From Malaya genurostris (Eukaryota; Arthropoda; Insecta; Diptera; Culicidae), in the NCBI RefSeq assembly GCF_030247185.1, contig NC_080571.1, forward strand, positions 161,482,352 to 161,546,351: a stretch of 64,000 bases of DNA, in the 5' to 3' direction. The position numbers and the translations under genes are program-made. This document shows, in pieces, positions 11,372-23,307 of the stretch. The notes under the pieces are model-generated. The model was not told the DNA's origin, searched no databases, and saw only the letters and a program-made list of their open reading frames with translations. Each line of letters begins with the position of its first letter. The stretch's first letter is position 1.

Positions 11372-11699
11372 AGGCATAAAAGAGGATTAACAATTGTCAG
11401 GTCCTGTCCTAGTTCCTTACTAACTATTATTTGTTGGCATGGAACACGAAAGGCGAAACTTACATAAAAAAACATATACAAGGAAATTTTTACTGGGCTT
11501 TATGTTCCAGAGCAAATAATAAGGTTTCACCACTTAAATTATAAAAGCAAAAAGCGTACAAATCTGGTGTTAAAATCCAGTCAAATATGTATAATCTGAT
11601 ATTGGTTTAATCTGGCAAAAGATCTGGTTATTTAGCCTGCAGACACAGTCTGGTGGCCGTAAGTTGAACCGAACTTGGTGCGGGAAATTGACTTACATG

Positions 11700-12628
11700 T
11701 AGTGTTCACACTATTGCTGGTTGCCAGCATGCTGGTGACAGTGTACTGCACTCTTAGAAAAAAAAAGTTCAACAGTGGTCTTTCTTTGGTCTAATATGTT
11801 GGTCCACAGTTGAACGTTTTTTATTAAGGTAGTGCTTCGCCGTGGTCACGGGAGTTCGCTGCCTATCCCGGGGTTTCACGCACTTTACCAAAAATTGTGA
11901 GAAAACGGGGAAGAAAACGGAAATTCCAAGAACATACGATTCTAGATAATTAATTTTTCTATCGATTCGTATATAAATTGTGCCTGATAAACATTTTTAT
12001 CGAAAGATTTCGTGCGAGTTATAAAATTAAATGAGTTTTTCCTTATTCTTTCGCACGCACACAATTTCAACGCATGCATTGGGCTGTGCAAAATGCTACA
12101 TGCGGTAGACGCTAACAACATTTCTTTTGTTTTCGTTGTCCGTTCTCTCTGCGTAAACGTTGAATATAGATGAGTAGAAAATGTAAGTGAGTGTTACTAC
12201 TTTGTAAAATAATTTCTATTCATGTTTCAGTAGAACCAGAAATCAGTCAAGATTTTCATCGCTACTAGCTTTGACGCTTTGTTGAAAACGTAGCACATCC
12301 CTACATATGCGAGTTGTTTATAGCGAGAAAAGGAAAAAAAGAAAACCAAATTTTAACAAAACTCGCACGAAATCTCGCGAAAGAAAAGCTTTCTAACTGA
12401 TATTTTTCGCCAAATGCATAGTAAAATCATTTACCTACAATCGTATGTTTTTGATTTTTCGTGAATCGGGTTAGTATTTTAGAAATTTGCAATTTAGGGT
12501 GAAATTTCGGCGACACAGCAAGAGGAAGCAGTGAGTTGTCTTGCTTCGACCTGACCACGGCGAAGCGCTACCTTAAGAGGGCAGTACACTGGCACCATCA
12601 TACTGGCAGCAAGCAGAAGAGTAAACGG
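11700..12628. repeat. FB-1 foldback, second subtype, split by TTAA-1
   Basis: Left arm GCTGGTTGCCAGCATGCTGG and right arm CATACTGGCAGCAAGCAGAA have centres with GTTCAACAGTGG. The complete TTAA-1 element (11828-12572) interrupts the right half. The uninterrupted form is at 19674-19862. Confidence 0.8.
11828..12572. mobile_element. TTAA-1, complete 745-bp copy (piggyBac/Kolobok-type target)
   Basis: TTAA lies on both sides (11824-11827, 12573-12576). TIRs are GGTAGTGCTTCGCCGTGGTC and (reverse complement) GGTAGCGCTTCGCCGTGGTC. Empty sites TTTATTAAGAGGGCAG occur at 19799-19814 and in unit III at 33834-33837. It is non-coding. The TTAA target fits piggyBac or Kolobok machinery acting in trans. 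Confidence 0.92.
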
Positions 12629-13039
12629 GGCAATAGCAAATCAAAGGGAGAGTGAAAGGTGAGCGAATTTCTCGAGTCTGGTAGGTTCTGAATGATTGGA
12701 TGCTAATATAATTCCCGCTTTAGGTGTGCTAATGTCACCAGCTCGGAACAACTTCTCGCGCCCACTCTGTCTGCAGCAGAGATGCCAGATTTTTTCATAG
12801 GAAATTTGTCTTACTCTGAATAAAAAATCTGTATTATCTGCATCCACTAATAAAATTAAATAAACATGATGGCTGAATAATTGTATATTTAATGAGCAAT
12901 GATTCTTTCCATCTGTCTGTAAGAACAGAAAGATCAAATTCCGCAAAAGGCATTTTATGCCGAGACTGCTTCTTGTCACTAATACTAATAGTTTGCTCAT
13001 ACGAAAAAGCTTTTAAGCCTCTTTTGAAATCCGTATTAA
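12629..13039 (+). repeat. Spacer E, unit I
   Basis: It runs from AATAGCAAATCAAAGGG to the TTAA at 13036-13039. It contains CAGAGATGCCAGATTTTTTC, which resembles the hAT-2 terminus. Reverse-strand frames of 80-149 codons in this spacer extend into TTAA-1 sequence and are not conserved. I recognise no protein. Confidence 0.6.
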
Positions 13040-13307
13040 GGTAGCGCTTCGCCATGGTCAGGTCGAAGCAAGACAACTCACTGCTTCCTCTTGCTTTGTC
13101 GCTAAAATTTCACCCTAAATTGCAAATTTCTAAAATACTAACCCAATTCACGAAAAATCAAAAACATAGTAAATGATTTTACTATGCAATTGGCGAAAAA
13201 TATCAGTTAGAAAGCTTTTCTTTAGCGAAATTTGGTGCGAGTTTTGTTAAAATTTGGTTTTTTTCCTTTTCTCGCTATAAACAACTCGCATATGTAGGGA
13301 TGTGCTA

Positions 13308-15106
13308 CACACTTAAATTTTTTAGCTGAGTCTCGGCAAAAAAATGCCGAGATTCGCACAGCCGAGTAATCCGCAATCATCTCGGCAAAAATAAAATTAC
13401 TGAGCGTCTCGGCACCCTCAAATTTGACAAACGTCAAATATTGTCGAAATCGTCAGCATAAGATTTACTGTTTGCTCAGTGAAACGTTCACTGAATATTC
13501 GGCAATCCAATAAAACGAAAAAATGAAAAAAAATAAATTACCGAATCATCAGTAATTAAAAATCTAGTCAATTAATTTTGTTTGTAATTTCTCTACAATA
13601 TAAACACGCCATTCAGGATCAAAAATTCATATTATTAACACTTAAAGGAGGCTTACAAATTTGTTGCCAGTAGTGCTTAAAGCCTCTACCTGAAAACATG
13701 TAGCATAAAAGAGCGGCGTTTCCAGATGCGGCCACAGGGCTTGCATATTGAAGCAACGAATATGAACGAAAGGGTTTCACCATCTGTGCTATTCACACAC
13801 ATTCGTATGTCAGGTAGAATTCACAGCGTAACCCAAGCCAGGAGAGCTACTTCGTTCGTTCATTAGTTCATGAATATGCCCGCTTGCTGAGACCTATGCT
13901 TCATTAGGTTAGCATTTGATGAATGGTTCTCATATTGTAGATGCCTATGAGGAAACTAGTTTCATAACTTTTAATTCCGATGAATATTAATTTAAAGAAC
14001 ATTGCTTTTAGTGTTTCTAGGATATATACACAGTGTAAACTGCCAAGAAACAAATTGATCGTTTTGAAAATGGGCTCAAATGCAAAATTTCTGCTATAAA
14101 ATGTTTAAAGTCTGTTTGAATCGTGATCAAATTTGGTTTTGGAATGCGAACATTATGTTAAAAATGATTTCTGTAAACCTACTTTTTTAAAATAAACCGT
14201 AAACATTGCCTATATGACGTTGCTTCGCGTCTTGTAGCACACCGTGAGGCAAGGTCTTCTTTCTCGTACAATACTAACGAGAGTGAACCCTTCATTTCAT
14301 TACATTGTCATGGATTGCTTAGTTCATGTGTTAACTGAGAATGAGAGCACAGACAATTTACTTGGCAAGGGGAATTGGTCTGCTCAGTAGCATATACTCT
14401 CACGCATCCAGTTTCTCTCTAATATATGTCTCTCATTCAGCTATGTCAAGCAAAGTGTTCACAGCAGATATTTTTTGTTGCTTCGTTCGTTTGAGGATTC
14501 ACAATACAAGCCCTGTGCGGCCACCTTGAGTCGAGCTGGAAATATGAAAATACAAATATATATTGATTTTTGGCTTACAAAAATGTTCAATATTTATTGA
14601 TGCATATACGGTATTGTTCAAAAAATAAACTTACTCTGATCTATTGAATTATTCCATGCATTGGGTTATTTTTTCGCATATCCCCCAAAGTTTTGTCTCG
14701 AGGACGCTTTGAGCCCCGTGTTGAGAGTTTTTCACTTATAATCGCGAGTGCTCTGATAAAGTCGCTTTTTATAATTTATAGAATTTTTTTCGCACAATGC
14801 GAAGCGAAAATGTAACGCGACAATAAATGACAGCTGTCGTGTTGAATCTCGGCAACAGCTAGCGCATATTCCGAAATCTCGGCAAACGTCTCTGCTGATG
14901 TCGGCATATCTGTTGTTTACTGATAAATTCAGCAAGCAATTATGCCAAATTTCGGCAAAGTTTAGCATTTTACCGAAATATCAGTGAATGCATTTAACGA
15001 ATTTCAGAAACATGCATATTGATTACTGAGCAATCAGCAAATTTACGTGTTGCTGATCAGTTTCGGCATTTTATTATGCCGAGCTCAAGAAATGGTTTTA
15101 AGTGTG
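13308..15106. mobile_element. TA-6 element rich in CTCGGCA motifs, with proven empty site
   Basis: Left end CACACTTAAATTTTTTAGCT and right end (reverse) CACACTTAAAACCATTTCTT are flanked by TA at 13306-13307 and 15107-15108. The empty site is GTGCTACGTTTTC in unit III at 34561-34573. Motifs TCTCGGCAAA/ATGCCGA recur near both ends. It is host to hAT-1 and non-coding. Confidence 0.9.
13735..14515. mobile_element. hAT-1 MITE (CAGGGCTTG ends, 8-bp TSD)
   Basis: Ends CAGGGCTTG and CAAGCCCTG lie between exact TGCGGCCA copies (13727-13734 and 14516-14523). The 8-bp TSD and CAGGG start are typical of hAT elements. No transposase is present, and the 62-codon frame at 14341 is not convincing. Confidence 0.9.
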
Positions 15107-15504
15107 TAGGTTTTCAACAAAGCGTCAAAGCTAGTAGCGATGAAAATCATTACTGATTTCTGGTTCTACTGAAACATGAATAGAAATTATTTTACAAAGT
15201 AGTAACACTTACATTTTCTACTCATCATTTCACGTAGGTTTTAATGGACTGGCATTTAAAAGCTTTTATATACATAATCCAGTAAAAGATACGTGTTTCA
15301 TAGGTAAAATGTAATGCACTGTTCATTTCACATTCATCTATCAGTTCGTATCAAATTTAGATACCAGAAAATTACTATTTTATATATTGGTTGAAGTCGA
15401 AAGGGAGATGCCAGATCTTAATATAAATCTATGAAATGCCATGAAATATACAACGTTTATATCAAAAAATTGTCATGCAATTATAATGGCTTAAAAAGCA
15501 ACTA

Positions 15505-15844
<340 letters not shown>

Positions 15845-16005
15845 TTTCAAAATCGATTTTTTTACACTGGAAATTCACGTAGATGTTTGACGTTTGGTCA
15901 ATTCACGTAAACCTTATGTGATGACTCTATTCATTTTAGGGGATGTTCGTATAACATTCATTTTCGTCACGTAAAATATTCAATTTGACATTTGACACCA
16001 TTCTA

Positions 16006-16738
16006 CACGCTTGGAAAAAGTTACTCAAAGTTTGAGTACTAGTTACTCATATTCAAATGATACATGGAAACGTCAAAAATTGAGTAGTTATCATCAATGA
16101 TATTGAGTAACTCCTACTCTAAATTTGAGTTGAACGCATTAACTCGTTTTTTTTGTTACTATTCGCAAGATCAGTCTAAAAGTTGTAATAACCATTTGTA
16201 ACAACAGGTTGTATATTTTGTTAGTGAGATCGCGTATTTCGAGAGTGAGTCGCTCAACACAAACGGTGTTGTGTCTGCAAAAACCGGAATGATAAACTCC
16301 GTGTTGTGCTTTAGAATGAAACCGAATATGCTCAAATGTCATTTCTGAGGAATAAGTGTATGATTGGTGCCTGAGCATAACTGACATGTATGTTAATTTG
16401 CGATTGACACACTACTCCAAGCAACCACCACTTGATATAGTATTGAGTTCAATTACCTAATATTTACACTATTACTTACAATACACTCAGAAAAGGAGCA
16501 ATTTTTTTGCAAATTTGGTATATGTGAAATAAAATTTCACTCAAAATTTGAGTAATAGTTACTCTATTTTTGGTACATGTACAAATAAAGTATTACTCAG
16601 TAAATTTTACCCAAATATCGTTTCCAGCGGAAGAACTCAAATTTGAGTAACTTCGGAGTTACTCTAAATTAGAGTTGTTCAACTTTTTCTGTAGATGAGT
16701 GAGATCTTACTCATTTTTGAGTAACTATTTTAAGCGTG
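16006..16738. mobile_element. TA-3 MITE, unit I copy
   Basis: TIRs are CACGCTTGGAAAAAGTTACT and (reverse) CACGCTTAAAATAGTTACTC. The left side abuts TA (16004-16005) but the right side reads TTTTT, so the TSD is not clean. The body carries repeated TTACTCAAA/TTTGAGTAA palindromes. The 82-codon reverse frame lies wholly in repeat sequence. Confidence 0.8.
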
Positions 16739-16999
16739 TTTTTATTTGAGTGTATGATTTTTCAAATGAAGTTGCCCGTATTCATAAGAAATTGTAGAAA
16801 AGGTGAAGTAATTAGAAATTTTCCTACCGATTTGACAGCTCTTGCTGAAAGTATTATCTCTTAACAAGCAGCGCCTCTACATTTCAGTTTTGCGACAATA
16901 TGTCAATTCCTGAAACCCAGACAAACCCAGATAAATGTTTGAGTATTGGTAGGTTTTTGAAAAAATATCCTGGCAACTCTGTTTACAAGCAGAGTTATA

Positions 17000-18371
17000 C
17001 ACTCAAAAAAAAAATCACGTTAATTCTACTTGAAAACATACATGAATCTCATCCACCCAACTTTTCACCTAAATTCTATGGGGTAGATAAATGAATTGTA
17101 TCGGATTGTTCATATATCATGCATCTTATTCAATAGGTAAATAATATTTTACTTATCCGTTGGATACAACGTGATTTTCATATGTTTTAACAGAACTTCA
17201 CGTAATAGTTACATGACTTAAACATCTTTATTGAGCATAGGAAAATCACATAATAATTACATGAAATGGTACATGATTGTATAGTATATAAAACTCAGTT
17301 AGAACTAACATTAAAAAGGCATTTATTTGCAGAATGCATTTCTAACGGATCGCTTGTTATTTTACATCTATTTACACATTAATGGTTATATCATCAACCT
17401 TAACGAATAGTAACTCAATGAAATTAAACTTATACTTAACTCTAAGTATAAACTTATTATCTACATTTAAAACTATTGTTGGTCGTCGATTAAAATAATC
17501 AATACCTTTGAACCTGATGTTTCAAACGCGACATAGTGCTCATTTTGACCAATGACTACCCATAATTGCAAAATCAAGTGAAATATTTCATCTAACGATA
17601 AAATCTCTGATTTCATAGAGTACAGCTTGATCCAATAAAAAAATTATGACAAACTGTCCTATTTTGTAGTTAATTCCTTTGTAAACAATAGAGTCGGCGG
17701 TACCGACAGAAGTTTTTCTATTTATGATTTCTGAAAATATAAATCAATTGATCAAAAATTCATACTTCAAACTTGAATTACATTTTGTTTTCTCCCGGAA
17801 ATTATAAGATCGAAAATATTTTCGTATGCTGTTGGTTCTAAATACTTCCGGAGATCAAGAGCTCGAACAAGCCAATATCGCATTCTACTAAAAATAAGCG
17901 CAAAATTGTATATTGAGTACTACACTAGTTTTGAAACTGTAGAAGCAAAGTCCGGGCATTACATTCGTTTCGTGGAATTTGGCCTTTCTGTTTCAACAGA
18001 CTTCGCAGCCGATTCTTATTGTACATAATCATTGCATGGCTAGTACTATGGATCCTACTGACACTAAGAATCCTTCCAGGTCAGGGCTGTTTTGAAACTT
18101 TACTTACCTTTAAAAACTTCCAATAACGAATTCATTATGTTCAAGCCTGCCACCAACATGTCAGCCATTTTGAGATTTGAAATTTTCATAGAGCAAATTC
18201 ACTTAAACTTCGATCATGGGACTCTCCATTTGAAGATTATGTGAAAATCACATAGCTTGTACTTGGTTTCCAGATGTTATTCATAGACATCACGTAGAAT
18301 ATCAAATATAAATGAAGCACTGCATTTACGTGAGTAATCCCATAAAACTAATGTGATTTATTTTTTGAGTG
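17000..18371 (+). mobile_element. TA-1 MITE, unit II copy
   Basis: TA lies on both sides (16998-16999, 18372-18373) with the same ends as 9004-10387. It contains the truncated SINE at 17939-18088, flanked by GTTTTGAAACT. Confidence 0.88.
17939..18088 (-). mobile_element. 5'-truncated SINE inside TA-1, unit II
   Basis: It has the same insertion and the same 11-bp TSD (17928-17938, 18089-18099) as in unit I. Confidence 0.83.
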
Positions 18372-18452
18372 TACTAATAATGGAAAAATCTGTTTCTGAC
18401 TTCAGCTGGTTTTCAAAGAAGGGCGAAACTAACATAGATCGCCCTTCCCTAC

Positions 18453-19223
18453 CTAGGACAGGACCAGACAACTGGCTTCTTTTTCCAGAAAAATATTTCT
18501 CTTTGTATCATCCAGTGATTGTTAAATGTACTCGTATACTTTCCGCATTGACAGAATTTAAAAACAAATTGAACTTAAATCCTATTGAAATCAATAATTT
18601 TGAAGATGACCCGAAAAATAAAATATCAAATGTCAAGCTACATTGTTACCGACGATACTGACAACACTTTTTCTACCACCCTGCAGTAATCTTGATTTCA
18701 ACAACTTGTACTTGCTTATGTCAATTTCAACCAATCACGAGCTGGTCCGAAATTGGTCCTAATGCCCCGTTTACACTTCTGCTGGCTGCCAGCATGCTGG
18801 TGTCAGTGTACTGCCCTCTTAGGAAAAAAACGTTCAACTGTGGTCCAATGATCCAAAGTTCAACTGTGGTCCAATGATCCAACGAAGGACCACCGTTGAG
18901 CGTTTTTTTTCCTAGGAGGGCAGTACACCGACACCAGCATGCTGGCAGCCAGCAGAAGTGTAAACGGGGCATTAGGACCAATTTCGGACCAGCTCGTGAT
19001 TGGTTGAAACTGACATAAGCAAGTACAAGTTGTTGAAATCAAGATTACTGCAGGGTGGTAGAAAAAGTGTTGTCAGTATCGTCGGTAACAATGTAGCTTG
19101 ACATTTGATATTTTATTTTTCGGGTCATCTTCAAAATTATTGATTTCAATAGGCATGCTGGCAGCCAGCAGAAGTGTAAACGAGGCATAAAAGTGGATTA
19201 ACAATTGTCAGGTCCTGTCCTAG
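18453..19223. mobile_element. S8-1, unit II copy, with internal inverted duplication
   Basis: TSD TTCCCTAC (18445-18452) and TTCCTTAC (19224-19231) flank CTAGGACAGGACC ends. It lacks the 386-bp insertion. Its right half is replaced by an inverted copy of its centre (18581-19153). The 102-codon frame at 18353 spans TA-1, CG-1 and S8-1 and is spurious. Confidence 0.83.
18581..19153. repeat. ~270-bp-arm inverted duplication within S8-1
   Basis: The arm from CCTATTGAAATCAATAATTT (18581 to about 18850) returns as its near-exact reverse complement ending at 19153. It includes the FB-1 palindrome at the centre. After 19153 the sequence rejoins at CATGCTGGCAGCCAGCAG. Confidence 0.9.
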
Positions 19224-19277
19224 TTCCTTACTAACAATTGTTTGTTGGCATGGAACACGAAAGGCGAAACTTACGTA

Positions 19278-19440
19278 AACAAATGACTTATGAATGACTG
19301 TTTCACCCTTTATACACTAAGGTCTTTTTTTATGTGATCTTTTTTATGCGGCTTTTTTATGCGAAATATCAGGGTGTCAAGATCCCACGCATACAAAAAA
19401 CGCAGAAGGAAAACCGCTTAACTCTGGAACTTTGCATATA
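19278..19440. repeat. Insert with iterated TTTTTTATGCG, unit II
   Basis: It is absent from unit I, which reads ACTTACATAAAAAAACATATAC. It contains TTTTTATGTGATC, TTTTTTATGCGGC and TTTTTTATGCGA, and the reverse motif CGCATACAAAAAACGCAG. Unit III has the same insert with one more repeat (33300-33490). Confidence 0.65.
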
Positions 19441-19673
19441 AAAACATATACAAGGAAATTTTTACAGGGCTTTATGTTCCAGAGCAAATAGTAAGGTTTC
19501 ACCACTTAAATTCTAAAGGCAAAAAGCGTACAAATCTGGTGTTAAAATCCAGTCAAATATGTTTAATCTGATATTGGTTTAATCTGGCAAAAGATCTGGT
19601 TATTTAGCCTGCAGACACAGTCTGGTGGCCGTAAGTTGAACCGAACTTGGCGCGAGAAATTGACTTACATGTA

Positions 19674-19862
19674 GTGTTCACACTGTTACTGGTTGCCAGC
19701 ATGCTGTTGACAGTGTACTGCACTCTTAGAAAAAAAAAAAAAAACGTTCAACAGTGGTCTTTCTTTGATCTAATAAGTTGGTCCACAGTTGAACGTTTTT
19801 TATTAAGAGGGCAGTACACTGGCACCATGATACTGGCAGCAAGCAGAAGAGTAAACGGGGCA
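19674..19862. repeat. FB-1 foldback second subtype, unit II (empty TTAA-1 site)
   Basis: Arms GGTTGCCAGCATGCTG and CATGATACTGGCAGCAAGC surround TTCAACAGTGG and CCACAGTTGAACG. The TTAA at 19803-19806 is the unoccupied TTAA-1 target. Confidence 0.78.
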
Positions 19863-21309
<1,447 letters not shown>

Positions 21310-21545
21310 TCAACCGAGAAGGTTGTGTATAGAAGCGTACAGTTTAATAACGCTGGTTGGTTTACACGCGTTAAATACGACAACGGTTGAACTACAGGTA
21401 GAGACCTGTTGGCAGCAGCCGTTAAACGTATAGTCGTGCTGCATAAGAGAGCCCTAGTGCTGGGCCAAGCTGGTGAAGGAAACAACAAAGGGCGTTTCCC
21501 AAACTCTACCCAGGCCGCAATATACAGCCACAAGTGCTGAGCAGG

Positions 21546-21660
21546 AGAGTGCAAAGGCACATCGAAGAGGAAGAGTGCAAAGGCACATAGAAGCAGGAGA
21601 GTGCAAAGGCACACCGGTGCGAAGGCACTTCGGTGCAGAAGCATATCGGTGCGGAGCACT
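21546..21660 (+). repeat. Short tandem repeats in LINE 5' UTR
   Basis: About four imperfect repeats of GAGTGCAAAGGCACA(T/C)(C/A)G(A/G) lie inside the 5' UTR, the last ones drifting to GTGCGAAGGCACTTCGGTGC. The upstream part has a TTCAGT initiator-like start and GGTTG (21321-21325) at a downstream-promoter distance. This is compatible with an internal Pol II promoter, an inference. Confidence 0.6.
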
Positions 21661-22017
21661 AGGAAGAAGGAGACAAGACAACTCGGTCTTTCCACTGCCA
21701 TATAACACGCAGGTATACACCGGTGACCTGCGCTGGTTACAGCTGGCGAAGACGAAAGCAAATCGGAATTCGAGTGGTGCTGGATGTCAGGTAGCAGTAG
21801 CATCACATCATATTCTATCGCTACAGTGAGCTTCAGCATTGTATCAACGTCCAGATACATCCAACAAGAACATCTAGAGCAACGAGGATCTACACGGCAG
21901 TGCAACGGAGATAGACAACAATTTCAAGGTAGAAGTTTTTTTTTTTCCTTTTGATTGAGTACTGTGTAGTGTTGGTTTCAAATTTTATTTTAAAGTTTAG
22001 TTAAAAATTTTAATGTA

Positions 22018-23307
22018 ATGGATGAATCCATGGACGTAAATCCTAGCATGAATCCGATACCCCCACGAACGAAAAAATATCAGGAGAGCTCTACTGGGCC
22101 TTGGATAGTCTTTTTTAGACGTATATCAAAGCCATTAAACATTTTTCAAATTAATAAAGGTTTGACATCACGATACTCTTCAATCAAAGAGATCATAAAA
22201 GTAAATAACGATAAAATTCGTGTTGTGGTAAATAATTTGAAACACGCGAATGATATGGTCTCTTCGGAACATTTCAATAAAGAGTATAAAGTTTACATAC
22301 CCTCCAAAGATGTCGAAATTGACGGTGTTGTTACCGAAGCGAGTCTTTCGGTAGATGACTTACTCAAGCATGGTGTTGGTCGTTTCAAGAACTCTATGCT
22401 TGAGGGTGTGAAAATACTGGAGTGCAAACAACTGTACTCAGTAGTTCATGAAGAGGAAAAAAAAGTTTATCGCCCATCAGACTCGTTTCGAGTGACATTT
22501 GCCGGGTCTGCGTTGCCGTCCCATGTCTATGTCGATAAAATTCGCCTCCCTGTTCGGCTTTTTGTTCCAAATGTAATGAATTGTACGAACTGCAAAAAAT
22601 TCGGCCAAACAGCTACTTACTGTAGTAATAAACCAAAATGTATTAAGTGTGAAGGGCCTCATAAAGATAATGATTGCAACAAGGAAATTGAAAAATGTAT
22701 TTATTGTGGGAATAGTCCTCATGATGATATTTCAGTATGCACTGCATTTAAAGTGCACAAAGACAAAATTAAGCTTTCTTTAAAAGCACGGTCTAAGCGC
22801 ACATATGCAGAAATGCTTAAAACGGTCATTGATGTCCCCCCTTTGGAAACCGAAAACGGGTTTTCAAATCTAGAGGAACCAGAGGACTCTGACTCTGACG
22901 AAAATAGTGAAGGTAATTCGTTTATCACTACCCAAGGGTCAGTTAAGAGAAAGAAGTCTTCCTCCAAATTACCAAAAAAGACACCTAAAATTTCATCTTC
23001 AAAAAAAGATCCCCGTGTTAAACAAAAAAAGTCAAAACCAAAGACTGTGCCTCCTGGTTTGCCAAATTCACAAACCAATCCAGGATCTAGTACAGAAAAA
23101 GATAATAATCCAGTGGGCTCCATTTCTCAGCCACCAACAGGATTACTGAAGTTTTCGGAAATTGTTGAATGGATTTTCTCAGCATTCAATATATCTGAAC
23201 CCTTAAAGACCCTCATAATGGCATTCCTTCCAATAGCTAGAACCTTTTTGAAGCAGTTATCAGCTCAATGGCCAATTGTCTCAGGTTTTGTATCTTTTGA
23301 TGGATAA
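22018..23307 (+). CDS. LINE ORF1: nucleic-acid-binding gag-like protein
   Basis: An intact 429-residue frame. ORF1 of I-clade elements binds the element RNA and forms the retrotransposition particle. Residues 189-241 hold three zinc-knuckle-like motifs: CTNCKKFGQTATYC, CIKCEGPHKDNDC and CIYCGNSPHDDISVC. In the first, the usual His is Gln, so it may not hold zinc. The N-terminal half (residues ~25-180) resembles the RNA-recognition-like region of this family. The C-terminal part is low complexity: an acidic DSDSDENSEG stretch followed by Lys/Ser/Pro-rich sequence. It ends with a hydrophobic segment (IFSAFNISEPLKTLIMAFLP). The start at 22018 is the first ATG opening the frame after the UTR. The stop TAA overlaps the ORF2 ATG in the octamer ATGGATAA, typical of reinitiation coupling. 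No disabling mutation is visible. Confidence 0.9.
   Translation: MDESMDVNPSMNPIPPRTKKYQESSTGPWIVFFRRISKPLNIFQINKGLTSRYSSIKEIIKVNNDKIRVVVNNLKHANDMVSSEHFNKEYKVYIPSKDVEIDGVVTEASLSVDDLLKHGVGRFKNSMLEGVKILECKQLYSVVHEEEKKVYRPSDSFRVTFAGSALPSHVYVDKIRLPVRLFVPNVMNCTNCKKFGQTATYCSNKPKCIKCEGPHKDNDCNKEIEKCIYCGNSPHDDISVCTAFKVHKDKIKLSLKARSKRTYAEMLKTVIDVPPLETENGFSNLEEPEDSDSDENSEGNSFITTQGSVKRKKSSSKLPKKTPKISSSKKDPRVKQKKSKPKTVPPGLPNSQTNPGSSTEKDNNPVGSISQPPTGLLKFSEIVEWIFSAFNISEPLKTLIMAFLPIARTFLKQLSAQWPIVSGFVSFDG

Larger units (their letters stand above)
10469..11412. mobile_element. S8-1 element, unit I copy (8-bp TSD)
   Basis: Ends CTAGGACAGGACCAGACAAC and, in reverse, CTAGGACAGGACCTGACAAT lie between TTCCTTAC at 10461-10468 and 11413-11420. 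The empty target survives in CG-1 as GTAAGGAA (36465-36472). It contains a 386-bp insertion (10520-10905) and a foldback FB-1 (11188-11371). There is no transposase. Confidence 0.85.
10424..11480 (-). mobile_element. CG-1 remnant interrupted by S8-1
   Basis: It begins CAGCTGGTTTTCAAAGAAGG with GGGCGAAAC motifs and resumes after S8-1 with TTGTTGGCATGGAACACGAA. That order matches, in reverse, the complete CG-1 at 36232-36880. The far end is lost. Confidence 0.65.
13040..15225. mobile_element. TTAA-1 one-ended piece, unit I, split by TA-6
   Basis: The outer end GGTAGCGCTTCGCCATGGTC follows TTAA. The body is homologous to the right part of 11828-12572 and fuses to TA-2 near CATTTCACGTAGG at 15226. 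TA-6 interrupts it at 13308-15106. Confidence 0.8.

Noticed and set aside
18353..18661. A 102-codon frame beginning MIYFLSVLIMEKS
   Set aside because: It crosses from TA-1 into CG-1 and then S8-1, three separately inserted elements, so it cannot be an original gene.
22719..23123. A 134-codon reverse frame inside LINE ORF1
   Set aside because: It is antisense to a clearly coding ORF1 and is biased by its composition.
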